A stretch of DNA of 26,974 nucleotides from an uncultured Clostridia bacterium (lineage in GTDB: Bacteria > Bacillota > Clostridia > RUG12999). The stretch spans positions 1 to 26,974 of the forward strand of contig CAKVOK010000051.1 in NCBI GenBank assembly GCA_934792465.1. The letters run 5' to 3'. This document shows positions 1 to 7,756 of this stretch, piece after piece (within the stretch, counting starts at the first letter, position 1; each line of letters opens with the position of its first letter). The notes beneath the pieces were generated by a model that was given only the letters and a program-made list of their open reading frames with translations, made no database searches and was not told where the DNA came from. A program made the translations under genes and the position numbers.

Positions 1-86
1 GGCATTCTTATGCTGTTTTTAGGTGTGAAACCGAAGGTTTCACACAAATGGTTTCGCAAAACCATTTGTTCAGTAGGCATTATTTA
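1..86. repeat. Two tandem perfect hairpins downstream of ileS
   Basis: Two back-to-back perfect inverted repeats occupy 23-45 (arms GTGTGAAACC and GGTTTCACAC, 3-nt loop) and 45-68 (arms CAAATGGTTT and AAACCATTTG, 4-nt loop). They lie 3' of ileS. Neither is followed by a T-run on either strand, so they do not look like ordinary intrinsic terminators; they may be a dispersed palindromic repeat or an mRNA 3'-end stabiliser. No gene is supported in 1-86. Confidence 0.7.
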
Positions 87-2855
87 TTATATTAACTTTA
101 TAACTTCCGCACAGCGTTTGCACAGCGTAGGATGCTCGCCGTCCTCTCCGACGCTCGTGTCGAATTTCCAGCAGCGTTCGCATTTCTCGCCGTCGGCGGC
201 ACTGATTTTTATACCCACACCGAAATCACCGGCATTTTCGGGTTCGCCCTCAGAAACCGTCACTTCGGATACTATGAACATATCCGCAAGCTCATCTTCG
301 ACCTTTTTGAGGAACTCGTATTTTGCGCCCGAAGCCGTAAGCTCTGCTTTGGCATCAAGCGATTTTCCTATAATCTTCTGATTTCTTGCCGCTTCGAGAA
401 CTTTCTGAACGTCTGCTCTCAGCGTGAATATATCGCCGTATTTTGCTTCGATTGCTTCGTCCGCATACAGGTCGTTCGCTTTCGGCATATCGTTTAAGAA
501 AATGCTTTCCGTGTTGCAGTCCTTAGAATGGGGCATGAAGCTCCATATTTCCTCTGCCGTGAACGATATTATCGGAGCTACAAGCCGTACAAGAGAATCA
601 AGTATGATATACATAGCCGTCTGTGCGCTTCTTCTTGCCTTGCTGTCTGCTTTTTCCGTATACAGTCTGTCTTTCAGTACGTCGAGATAGAAGCTGCTCA
701 TATCAACAACGCAGAAATTAACAACCGAATGGTACAGCACGTGGTATTCAAAGTTTTCGTAAGCGTTCAGCGATTTTTTAACAAGCTCGTTCAGCTTTAT
801 AAGCGCCCACTTGTCAAATTCGAGCATATCCTCATACTTCACTGAGTCCGTATCGGGATTGAAATCGCTGATATTACCTATGATATATCTTGCCGTGTTA
901 CGGATTTTTCTATATCCCTCGGAGAGCTGCGACAGAATAACTTTCGATATTTTAACGTCCGTTCTGTAATCCGCAGCCGCAATCCACATACGCAGAATAT
1001 CCGCTCCGTTTGTATTTATAACATCATGCGGATTTATTCCGTTACCCTTGGATTTCGACATCTTATCGCCGGATTCGTCAACAACCATACCGTGCGTAAG
1101 AACCGCTTTATAAGGCGCTTCGCCTTTTGTGGCAATGCTTATAAGCAGCGACGACTGGAACCAGCCTCTGTGCTGGTCGTTACCCTCAAGATAAAGGTCT
1201 GCGGGCGATCTTAAATAATCTCTCTGGTCGAGCACTGCGCCGTGCGACGAACCGGAATCGAACCACACGTCCATGATGTCTGTTTCTTTTGTAAATTTGT
1301 CGCAGCCGCATTCGCATTTGACTTTTCCGCCGAGAATCTCGTCCGCCTCCATGGTATACCACGTATCGGGACCTTTTTCTCTGAAAAGCTTTGAAATTAT
1401 AGATATTGTTTCGTCGTTTATAAGTTCTTTTCCGCAGTCTTTGCAATAGAATATCGGTATCGGCACACCCCATGCACGCTGACGTGAAATACACCAGTCA
1501 TTTCTCTCGCTTACCATGCTCGAAATTCTGTTTTCACCCCATGCCGGAATCCATTTAACGCCTTTTATGGCTTCGAGTGCCTGTTCCTTTATGGATTCAA
1601 CGGAAGCGAACCACTGTTCCGTTGCTCTGTATATGATAGGTTTCTTACATCTCCAGCAGTGCGGATATGAGTGAACAATCTCTTTCATGCTCAAAAGATG
1701 ATTTGTTTTCTTCAGATTTTCAATAATCTTTTCGTTTGAATCCGCATAGAACATTCCCGCAAATTCGCCTGCGTCCTCCGTGAGATAGCCTGCTGCGTCA
1801 ACAGGAACAACGTTTTTGATTTCCGGATAATTAAGGCATACGAGATAGTCTTCCATACCGTGTCCGGGAGCTGTATGAACGCATCCGCTGCCGGCGTCGA
1901 GAGTTACGTGGTCGCCCAATATAACGAGAGATGTTCTGTCGAGGAACGGATGACGGCAGGTTATGTATTCCAATTCGCTGCCTTTGAACGTTTTGAGAAT
2001 ACTGTAGTTTTCTATACCGGAGTCCGCACACACCTTTTCCACAAGCTCGGAAGCTATTACATACGCTTCGTCGCCGTTTTTAACAAGGCTGTATTCAAAA
2101 TCTTTATTCAGACATATTGCCAGGTTTGCCGGCAAAGTCCATGTCGTTGTCGTCCATATTACGAAGCTTACTTTTTCTTTGATGCCGTCGAACATACCCT
2201 TGCCGTCTTCAACATCGAATTTAACATAGATTGTTGCCGTTTTATCGTCCTGATACTCGATTTCGGCTTCCGCAAGCGCCGTTTCGCAGTCGCTGCACCA
2301 ATAAACCGGTTTCAGACCCTTATATATAAGACCTTTTTTCGCCATTTCGCCGAACATTTCAATCTGCTTTGCAACATAATCGTTTGTAAGCGTTATGTAC
2401 GGATTGTCCCATTCGCCCAAAACGCCCAGACGTTTGAACTGTTTCTTCTGATTTTCAACGTGGCTTATAGCAAATTCGCGGCAAACCTCTCTGAATTTTG
2501 CGACGCCCGCCTGTTTCGGGTTGATTCCGAGCTTCTTTATAGCCTGTTTTTCAATCGGCAGACCGTGAGTATCCCAGCCCGGAACATAAGGGGATTTATA
2601 GCCGCTCATGTTTTTATGTTTTACTATTATATCCTTAAGGATTTTATTCATTGTATGACCCAGGTGAATATCTCCGTTCGCATACGGAGGACCGTCGTGA
2701 AGAATATACAGCGGTCTGCCGCTGTTTTTTTCGAGTATCTTCTCATACAGCCTTTCCTGTTCCCATTTATCAAGTATCTGCGGTTCCTTCTGCGCCAAAC
2801 CTGCGCGCATGGAAAACTCTGTTTTAGGTAAATTAAGAGTTTTTCCGTAATCCAT
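87..2855 (-). CDS. ileS: Isoleucine--tRNA ligase
   Basis: Cytoplasmic class I aminoacyl-tRNA synthetase that charges tRNA-Ile with isoleucine. The 922 residues match the usual bacterial length. The HIGH signature is seen as HLGH at residues 64-67, the KMSKS loop as KMSKSKGN near residue 595, and the C-terminal zinc-binding region has two CxxC pairs (CERC and CKRC) close to the end. A long editing insertion with the expected GWDTHGLP and WTTTTWTLPAN stretches lies between. The ATG is preceded by a ribosome site (AAAGGA) that lies inside the end of divIVA; the gap between the two genes is only 2 nt, so translation is probably coupled. It is the last gene of the minus-strand cluster. Unlike many Firmicutes ileS genes there is no room for a T-box leader directly upstream, so control must come from farther up the operon. 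Confidence 0.98.
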   Translation of the reverse strand: MDYGKTLNLPKTEFSMRAGLAQKEPQILDKWEQERLYEKILEKNSGRPLYILHDGPPYANGDIHLGHTMNKILKDIIVKHKNMSGYKSPYVPGWDTHGLPIEKQAIKKLGINPKQAGVAKFREVCREFAISHVENQKKQFKRLGVLGEWDNPYITLTNDYVAKQIEMFGEMAKKGLIYKGLKPVYWCSDCETALAEAEIEYQDDKTATIYVKFDVEDGKGMFDGIKEKVSFVIWTTTTWTLPANLAICLNKDFEYSLVKNGDEAYVIASELVEKVCADSGIENYSILKTFKGSELEYITCRHPFLDRTSLVILGDHVTLDAGSGCVHTAPGHGMEDYLVCLNYPEIKNVVPVDAAGYLTEDAGEFAGMFYADSNEKIIENLKKTNHLLSMKEIVHSYPHCWRCKKPIIYRATEQWFASVESIKEQALEAIKGVKWIPAWGENRISSMVSERNDWCISRQRAWGVPIPIFYCKDCGKELINDETISIISKLFREKGPDTWYTMEADEILGGKVKCECGCDKFTKETDIMDVWFDSGSSHGAVLDQRDYLRSPADLYLEGNDQHRGWFQSSLLISIATKGEAPYKAVLTHGMVVDESGDKMSKSKGNGINPHDVINTNGADILRMWIAAADYRTDVKISKVILSQLSEGYRKIRNTARYIIGNISDFNPDTDSVKYEDMLEFDKWALIKLNELVKKSLNAYENFEYHVLYHSVVNFCVVDMSSFYLDVLKDRLYTEKADSKARRSAQTAMYIILDSLVRLVAPIISFTAEEIWSFMPHSKDCNTESIFLNDMPKANDLYADEAIEAKYGDIFTLRADVQKVLEAARNQKIIGKSLDAKAELTASGAKYEFLKKVEDELADMFIVSEVTVSEGEPENAGDFGVGIKISAADGEKCERCWKFDTSVGEDGEHPTLCKRCAEVIKLI

Positions 2856-2857
2856 TT

Positions 2858-3322
2858 TTAATCATTCCTTTCAGTATCGTCGGGTATATTTTCAACCGTA
2901 TCATATACGTTTTTTAGCATTGTCATCATCTGTTTTTTATAAGCCGAAATCTGCAGCTTAACATTTTTATATTCAAGAGCGGCGTTGCTCACCTTTTCCT
3001 GCGCTTCAAGCAGCGCAGTCTGCGCCTGTGCTTCCGCTTCGTCTATTATAGCCTTTGCCCTGTCTCTGGCGGCGGTTTTCAGCTCGTCGCTCGTTGTCTG
3101 CGCAACAACAAGGGTATTCTGCAATACGTCCTCCATAGATTTATATTTCGTTACTGCCGACGAAAGCGCATTCACCTTGTCTTTAAGAGAAATATTTTCC
3201 ATATATATGGTCTTGTAATCCTGGAAAAGCATTGCCATAAAACGGTCTATTTCTTCCTTGTCATATCCGCCCAGAGCAACTTTTTTAAATTCCTTTGTTT
3301 CCAAATCTATCGGAGAAAACAT
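2858..3322 (-). CDS. divIVA: DivIVA-family division/polarity protein
   Basis: A 154-residue protein beginning with the DivIVA N-terminal signature (residues about 3-30: SPIDLETKEFKKVALGGYDKEEIDRFM in spirit, with the conserved GGYD turn), followed by an alanine/glutamate-rich coiled coil (about 30-145). Family members bind curved membrane at septa and poles and recruit division or wall-growth partners. It sits between ylmH and ileS, the usual Firmicutes position. The ATG at 3320-3322 follows a short GAAAGG ribosome site that belongs to the hairpin-bounded element at 3332-3401, a copy of which also precedes sepF. Identity is secure at family level; whether it acts in division, polar growth or sporulation cannot be told. 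Confidence 0.93.
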   Translation of the reverse strand: MFSPIDLETKEFKKVALGGYDKEEIDRFMAMLFQDYKTIYMENISLKDKVNALSSAVTKYKSMEDVLQNTLVVAQTTSDELKTAARDRAKAIIDEAEAQAQTALLEAQEKVSNAALEYKNVKLQISAYKKQMMTMLKNVYDTVENIPDDTERND

Positions 3323-3331
3323 AATAACCCC

Positions 3332-3401
3332 ATAGCCTTTCTGCCCACGAATAATAATTTTCCATGCGCCCTATCTATGGGCAGATAAGGCGTATAACGG
3401 A
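3332..3401 (-). promoter_or_regulatory. Hairpin-bounded leader element, copy 1 (before divIVA)
   Basis: A 70-nt stretch between ylmH and divIVA that matches 4879-4948 (before sepF) over almost its whole length, differing at roughly a quarter of positions. It is bounded by complementary arms (plus strand CTGCCCA at 3341-3347 and TGGGCAG at 3378-3384, extendable to GCCTT/AAGGC with a one-nt bulge) enclosing a ~30-nt AT-rich loop with conserved TGCGCC. Read on the minus strand the second arm ends directly at the GAAAGG ribosome site of divIVA. Possible roles: translation-controlling leader, RNA processing site, or a small repeat. Function is inferred. Confidence 0.7.
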
Positions 3402-3406
3402 AATTT

Positions 3407-4129
3407 TCAAATATATTTGCGTATGTTAATTTTGAGCCTGTCTTTTTTCGATGTGCCGGAAATGCCGTCGTAAATGAATTTGCCTATACCACGCACGGAA
3501 ATAATGTCCTTTTCATTCACACGCCTGTCCGCTTTCGCTTCGTCGGTATAATTCAGCTTAACGCAGCCCTCTTTCAGCATTTTCACTGCGTTTGTGCGGC
3601 TGACTCCCGCTGCCGCCGAGAGAATATTATCAAGCCTTTCGGACGGCACAAATGCGCAGATTTCCTTGAATCTGACGTTTGCGGCTGCGGAGCTCAGCGT
3701 TGTTTCCGCTGTTTTCACGGATATTCTGCCTACGCTTTTAAGATTTTGCATAATGAAATCCGCAACGCTTTCAAGGCAATACAGCACCGCAAAATCATCG
3801 GTGACGATTATATCGCCGGTGACGTTTCGTTCGATTCCGAGAGCGAGTATGCTGCCGAGATAATCCCTGTGGTTCAGCTTGCCTTTTTCATACGGGATTA
3901 TCTTTATCGCCGATATCGGAAACATATCGTCTGCGGCTTCTTCGGCGGAAAACGCCGCAACCTTGTAAATTGCGTCCTCATATCCGCCGAAAAGTTTCGC
4001 ATTTTTATTATTTGAAAGACACATATATTCCGCAGGATTCAAAAACTTTGAATACATTGCGATTCCGCTTTTCAGGCTTTTTTCTTCAAGCTCCGCAAGC
4101 CTGTTTTTAATAAGTTTTACGCTGTCCAT
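3407..4129 (-). CDS. ylmH: YlmH-type S4-domain RNA-binding protein
   Basis: A 240-residue protein whose C-terminal part (about residues 165-225) is an S4 RNA-binding domain: RLDNILSAAAGVSRTNAVKMLKEG, then VRRVNEKD-like and ISVRGIGKF. The N-terminal half matches the YlmH family, with the conserved FLNPAEY region near residue 30. Known YlmH proteins bind the ribosome or nascent-chain-blocked 50S subunits and have been linked to ribosome-associated quality control as well as to the division cluster. The ATG lies 7 nt after the yggT stop, consistent with coupled translation. Its stop lies just ahead of the hairpin element preceding divIVA. Family assignment is firm; the exact role here is not visible. 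Confidence 0.92.
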   Translation of the reverse strand: MDSVKLIKNRLAELEEKSLKSGIAMYSKFLNPAEYMCLSNNKNAKLFGGYEDAIYKVAAFSAEEAADDMFPISAIKIIPYEKGKLNHRDYLGSILALGIERNVTGDIIVTDDFAVLYCLESVADFIMQNLKSVGRISVKTAETTLSSAAANVRFKEICAFVPSERLDNILSAAAGVSRTNAVKMLKEGCVKLNYTDEAKADRRVNEKDIISVRGIGKFIYDGISGTSKKDRLKINIRKYI

Positions 4130-4136
4130 AGCCGCA

Positions 4137-4433
4137 TCACAAAAGCAGGGAGCTGAGCAGCAGCACGACAGCCTGCTGAATGAGGTCGAGCACCAATATT
4201 ACTATAATCGGCGAAAAATCCACCGGCATATTGCCGAGAGACGTTTTATTAAGCAGGTTTCTTGCCGGCTGCATAATAGGCTCTGTCAGCGAATATATCG
4301 TATTTAAAATACCGGCAGCAAACCTGTTTTCATACAGAAACGGAAACCATGATGAAAACACCCTTATAATTATCATAAGATTTATGATATTAAAAAGAGA
4401 GTTTACTGCGTACACAATTGCACGTGCCAGCAT
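4137..4433 (-). CDS. YggT/YlmG-family membrane protein
   Basis: A 98-residue integral membrane protein with two hydrophobic segments (about residues 5-25 and 72-97) separated by a loop holding the family pattern FSSWFPF and LTEPIMQPARNLL. YggT/YlmG proteins sit next to sepF throughout Gram-positives and are required for normal division-protein or nucleoid/osmotic behaviour in some lineages; their biochemical role is unclear. It starts 8 nt after the sepF stop. The best Shine-Dalgarno match (GGGAGG) lies about 13 nt before the ATG, inside the end of sepF, so coupling to sepF translation is likely. Confidence 0.92.
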   Translation of the reverse strand: MLARAIVYAVNSLFNIINLMIIIRVFSSWFPFLYENRFAAGILNTIYSLTEPIMQPARNLLNKTSLGNMPVDFSPIIVILVLDLIQQAVVLLLSSLLL

Positions 4434-4441
4434 AATTTATC

Positions 4442-4873
4442 TTAAGCCTCCCAAAGGAGCCCGTTGTTCTTAAGCTCGTTTTTGAAATCTCCGAGTATAG
4501 TTACGTTGTACGGAGCTATAAGATAAATGTTTGTCGAGATTTTCTGCACGCTGCCGCCGAGAGCGTATATCGCTCCGTTTAAAAAGTCGAACATTTTTCT
4601 CGCCTGTTCTTTTTCCATTAATTCGAGGTTAATTACAACCGGTTTTCTTGCTTTTAAGTTGTCCGCAATTTCTTTTGATTCGTCGAAGCTTTCCGGCTGA
4701 ATTACAACAACCTGGAACTGCGTTGTTGCGTTTATATTCACAACCTTTCCTTTCTTGAACGAGTCAAATTTCTTCGGTTCCGGCTGCTCCGCCTCATACA
4801 AATCGTCGTATTCCTCAAAATCACCGTCGTCGGTATTAAAAAGTGAGCCAAGTATGTTTTTTGTAAATTTCAT
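4442..4873 (-). CDS. sepF: Cell division protein SepF
   Basis: A 143-residue protein matching SepF, the FtsZ-bundling membrane anchor that polymerises into rings at the septum. Visible parts: a short N-terminal amphipathic stretch (MKFTKNILGSLF), an acidic/Pro-rich linker, and the core domain with VVNINATTQFQVVVIQP, ARKPVVINLELMEKEQARKMFDFLNGAIYALGGSVQKI and a TNIYLIAP ending, followed by the usual C-terminal helix. I choose the ATG at 4871-4873: the reading frame is open for eight more codons to a TTG, but that extension translates the hairpin element 4879-4948 and would bury its GAAAGG ribosome site. Located between yggS and yggT as in other Firmicutes. Confidence 0.95.
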   Translation of the reverse strand: MKFTKNILGSLFNTDDGDFEEYDDLYEAEQPEPKKFDSFKKGKVVNINATTQFQVVVIQPESFDESKEIADNLKARKPVVINLELMEKEQARKMFDFLNGAIYALGGSVQKISTNIYLIAPYNVTILGDFKNELKNNGLLWEA

Positions 4874-4878
4874 AATCA

Positions 4879-4948
4879 ATAACCTTTCTGCCCACAAATA
4901 TTATTTTCCCTGCGCCGTTACCCATGGGCAGATAAAGCGCATATTGGA
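4879..4948 (-). promoter_or_regulatory. Hairpin-bounded leader element, copy 2 (before sepF)
   Basis: Second copy of the ~70-nt element at 3332-3401, filling the gap between yggS and sepF. The same complementary arms (plus strand CTGCCCA and TGGGCAG) and conserved interior (TTATTTTCC, TGCGCC) are present, with one base lost in the A/T run and one gained after TGCGCC, so total length is unchanged. As in copy 1, the minus-strand 3' arm runs straight into GAAAGG, the apparent ribosome site of the next gene. Same position relative to a division gene argues for a regulatory role rather than chance. Confidence 0.7.
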
Positions 4949-4955
4949 CATTATC

Positions 4956-5642
4956 TTATCTGTCGCCGAATATCGCACGTCCGACACGAACCATCGTAGC
5001 TCCCTCTTCAACGGCAACCGTGTAGTCGTTTGTCATACCCATTGACAGAATTTTCATTTCCGTATTTTTATATCGGTTTGTCTTTTCTGTTTCGAAAATC
5101 CTCTTCAGTTCTCTGAAAATCTTTCGGCTTTCCTCCAGACTTTCGTTATCGAGCGGAGGTATCGTCATAAGCCCCAAAACCTTGATATTATCCAGAGTAT
5201 CTATATATTCGAGCAGCGAATCCAGATTTTCCGGTGCTATGCCGGACTTGCTTTCCTCGCCCGAAACGTTCACCTGTACAAGTACGTTCATCGTAAGTCC
5301 GTGCTTTTCGGCGCAATGCGATATTTCCTTTGCCAAGTGTTCCGAATCCACGGAATGGATAAGCTCGACCTTATCTATAATATATTTTACCTTATTCGTC
5401 TGCAAATGACCTATGAGGTGAATATGTGTACCCTTTTTTATATCGGGATATTTTTCCGTAAGCTCCTGCACCCTGTTTTCGCCTATCGTATCAAGACCGT
5501 TTTCGAGCGCTTCGTTTATAATTTCCGCCGATTTCGTTTTGCTTGCTCCGACAAGCGTTATTTCATCGGGATTTCTGCCTGATGCTTCGCAGGCTTTTCT
5601 TATATTTTGTTTTACCTCGTCAATTCTTTCACTTATCGTCAT
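4956..5642 (-). CDS. yggS: YggS/PLPBP-family pyridoxal phosphate homeostasis protein
   Basis: A 228-residue single-domain PLP-binding protein. The PLP lysine is the K of LVGASKTK near residue 37; other family marks are IGENRVQE, HLIGHLQTNK and the C-terminal SMGMTNDYTVAVEEGATMVRVGRAIFG phosphate-binding stretch (given here as separate family blocks). These proteins buffer the cell's PLP supply and affect amino-acid metabolism; in Gram-positives the gene (ylmE) sits in the division cluster. I choose the ATG at 5640-5642: it has an ideal AGGAGGTGG ribosome site 7 nt upstream, and overlaps the last 14 nt of the upstream membrane-fusion-like gene. An upstream in-frame start would lack such a site. 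Confidence 0.95.
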   Translation of the reverse strand: MTISERIDEVKQNIRKACEASGRNPDEITLVGASKTKSAEIINEALENGLDTIGENRVQELTEKYPDIKKGTHIHLIGHLQTNKVKYIIDKVELIHSVDSEHLAKEISHCAEKHGLTMNVLVQVNVSGEESKSGIAPENLDSLLEYIDTLDNIKVLGLMTIPPLDNESLEESRKIFRELKRIFETEKTNRYKNTEMKILSMGMTNDYTVAVEEGATMVRVGRAIFGDR

Positions 5643-6816
5643 GAACAACCACCTCCTCATACAAAAGAAGATTATCTTTCTTTGTATTATCCTCTTTTAT
5701 TATAGCGATATTTTTATCTTTATATAAAACCTCAACGGGTTTTTTCACTGTTTTTCTTCCTTTCGAAACCTCTGCAAAGCTTTTCCCTCCGGAATATATA
5801 AGCGCATTCGCCGGAATCTTAAGACCCTCGTATTTATCGGCAAATATCTCTATATGCGCCGTGCGGTTCACAAGCAGCTGATATATCTCGCCCGTTCCGG
5901 AAACAAACACGGCTTTTTTGCCTTTTTGTTCCTCGCTGACAGCCAACACTCTGCACTCCGCATTGCTCGACTGTCCGCCATTCAGCTTCACCTCGACACG
6001 TCCCGACTTCTGCAATTTGTCCGCCGTTTCCGCTTTGCATATAAATGCCGCAATCCACGAGGAATTGTCAACGACCTTGCATATCGGCTGCGGATATATC
6101 TTTTCCTTTTTCTCATTTCCTTTTATATATCCCTCAATTTCGGAAACGCTGTATTTACCTATATCGGCAGGCAAAATTCGGTTTTCGAGTCCGTCTGCCG
6201 TGCCTATGAAAATCCCTGCCGACGGGGCGAATATATCCTCCGTATTGCTGCCGAGTTTCTCCGTAAGCGATGCCTTTTCGGCATTCAGAGAGCTTAAAAT
6301 ATCGGCTTTTCCTCCGCCCGTGCCGGCTTCTATATTAGCCTTTCTTTCGAGCAGATTTTCTATATCGGCTTTGATTTCGTTGATTGCTTTTTGGTCGTTT
6401 TTCGATGCAAGTGCCGAAATCTGTTTCGTGTATTCGTTTATCTTTTCGTTTATCGAAGATATGTCGTTTACAAAAAGCTTTTCGGACGACCCCGCCGACG
6501 AAACCTCACGCAGCTTCTCATTCACCGCATTCAGGCGTTTCACCAAATCCTCATCCGGCGTTCCGCTGTAAAACATACCGAGATTTTCTCCGGCATGAAC
6601 CTTGCTGCCGGACGGCAGGCTGTTCTGAAAATATCCGCTGCCCGACACATCAACCGTTTTTTCGTTTCTTATAATCAATGCGTCAGCGGATATTATCTCC
6701 GTGTATTCTCCGGACTTCACCGTTGCCAGGCGGCTTTTGGACTCATAACGTCCGTATATGCTCCACATGGCGGTAAGAGATATAATTATGATTAAAAGAG
6801 CTGCAATTCTTTTCAT
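5629..6816 (-). CDS. HlyD-like membrane-fusion protein of the division cluster
   Basis: A 395-residue protein with one N-terminal membrane anchor (about residues 4-21, hydrophobic and positively flanked), then a barrel-sandwich segment (GSGYFQNSLPSGSKVHAGENLG, residues about 55-80), a central helical coiled coil (about 90-190, rich in Glu/Lys/Ala), a second half-barrel and beta domains (about 195-390). This is the architecture of HlyD/RND-type adaptor proteins, but no transporter or ATPase gene is adjacent, so a classical efflux role is not supported. It lies directly upstream of yggS and overlaps both neighbours (4 nt ATGA with miaA, 14 nt with yggS), tying it to the division operon. Similar orphan HlyD-like genes occur beside sepF in Clostridia, which suggests an envelope or divisome role; that is inference. 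Confidence 0.8.
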   Translation of the reverse strand: MKRIAALLIIIISLTAMWSIYGRYESKSRLATVKSGEYTEIISADALIIRNEKTVDVSGSGYFQNSLPSGSKVHAGENLGMFYSGTPDEDLVKRLNAVNEKLREVSSAGSSEKLFVNDISSINEKINEYTKQISALASKNDQKAINEIKADIENLLERKANIEAGTGGGKADILSSLNAEKASLTEKLGSNTEDIFAPSAGIFIGTADGLENRILPADIGKYSVSEIEGYIKGNEKKEKIYPQPICKVVDNSSWIAAFICKAETADKLQKSGRVEVKLNGGQSSNAECRVLAVSEEQKGKKAVFVSGTGEIYQLLVNRTAHIEIFADKYEGLKIPANALIYSGGKSFAEVSKGRKTVKKPVEVLYKDKNIAIIKEDNTKKDNLLLYEEVVVHDDK

Positions 6817-7730
6817 CGTTCATCATCCTCATCGGTAAAATTAATATCCGGTATTTCTCCCGGTTCAAGCCACGTTATATTGTTGCGTTTGAACCACGTT
6901 ATCTGCCTTTTCGCATATCGGCGGCTTTCCTGCTTTATCCTCTCCGTCATGGTATCGAAATCGCATTTATCCTCCAAGTAGTCAATAACTTCTTTATACC
7001 CGATTCCCTGCATCGAGGTGTTATCTCTCGTACAGCCGAGTTTCAGGCAAGCTTTCACTTCCCCGACAAGCCCCGATTCGAGCATCATATCCACACGGCG
7101 ATTTATCCTGTCGTAAAGTACTTCTCTTTCATATCGCACACCGTATTCGTGCGCTTCGTATATCTTGCCTGCGGATTTGCTCCTGCGGATTTGCTCCGTC
7201 ATGGTTATGCCCGTATTCTCATAAATTTCTATCGCACGGATTACCCTTTTTACATTATTCATATGAATATTCCGTGCCGCTTCGGGGTCAATTTTTTCAA
7301 GGCGCATATGGAGCGCTTCGTTCCCTTGTTCTTCCGCATACCGTTCAAGCTCATGCCTTAAATCGGAATTCGGAGTTTCCTCACTCAAATTTATATTGTT
7401 TATCAGCGTATTTATATACAGTCCCGTACCGCCTACAATAACGGGGATTTTCCCTCTTTCGTGAATATCGGCTATTGCCTTTCTCGCTTCCGTCACGTAA
7501 TCGCTCAGGCTGTAATTGACCGTAGGTTCGGCAATGCTTATCATATGATGCGGCACTGCCGCAAGCTCCTCCGCCGTAGGCTTGGCGCTGCCTATATCCA
7601 TATGCTTATATATCTGCATGGAATCCGCCGAAACGATTTCTCCGCCGCATTTCAGCGCAATCTCAATCCCGAGGGATGTTTTTCCGGAAGCCGTGGGACC
7701 CTCTACAGTTATTATCTTAATTTTTCCCAT
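6813..7730 (-). CDS. miaA: tRNA dimethylallyltransferase
   Basis: Transfers a dimethylallyl group to N6 of A37 in tRNAs reading UNN codons, making i6A, the substrate of MiaB encoded in the same operon. The 305-residue length is typical. Seen: P-loop GPTASGKTSL at residues 11-20, DSMQIYKHMDIGSAKP near 36-51, VGGTGLYI near 100, and the C-terminal YAKRQITWFKRN. The ATG has a GGAGG ribosome site 7 nt upstream; the gene starts 26 nt after mutL ends and its stop overlaps the start of the next gene (ATGA). Confidence 0.96.
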   Translation of the reverse strand: MGKIKIITVEGPTASGKTSLGIEIALKCGGEIVSADSMQIYKHMDIGSAKPTAEELAAVPHHMISIAEPTVNYSLSDYVTEARKAIADIHERGKIPVIVGGTGLYINTLINNINLSEETPNSDLRHELERYAEEQGNEALHMRLEKIDPEAARNIHMNNVKRVIRAIEIYENTGITMTEQIRRSKSAGKIYEAHEYGVRYEREVLYDRINRRVDMMLESGLVGEVKACLKLGCTRDNTSMQGIGYKEVIDYLEDKCDFDTMTERIKQESRRYAKRQITWFKRNNITWLEPGEIPDINFTDEDDER

Positions 7731-7756
7731 AGCCTGTCCTCCCGAAATCCCGTATA

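Noticed and set aside
1860..2831. 323-codon plus-strand ORF opposite ileS
   Set aside because: Antisense to a secure ileS reading frame, aromatic/Arg/Cys-rich nonsense composition, no ribosome site, no family pattern.
4874..4897. N-terminal extension of sepF from a TTG
   Set aside because: The extra residues come from the hairpin element shared with divIVA and would cover the ribosome site; SepF proteins start at the MKFTKN-like amphipathic helix.
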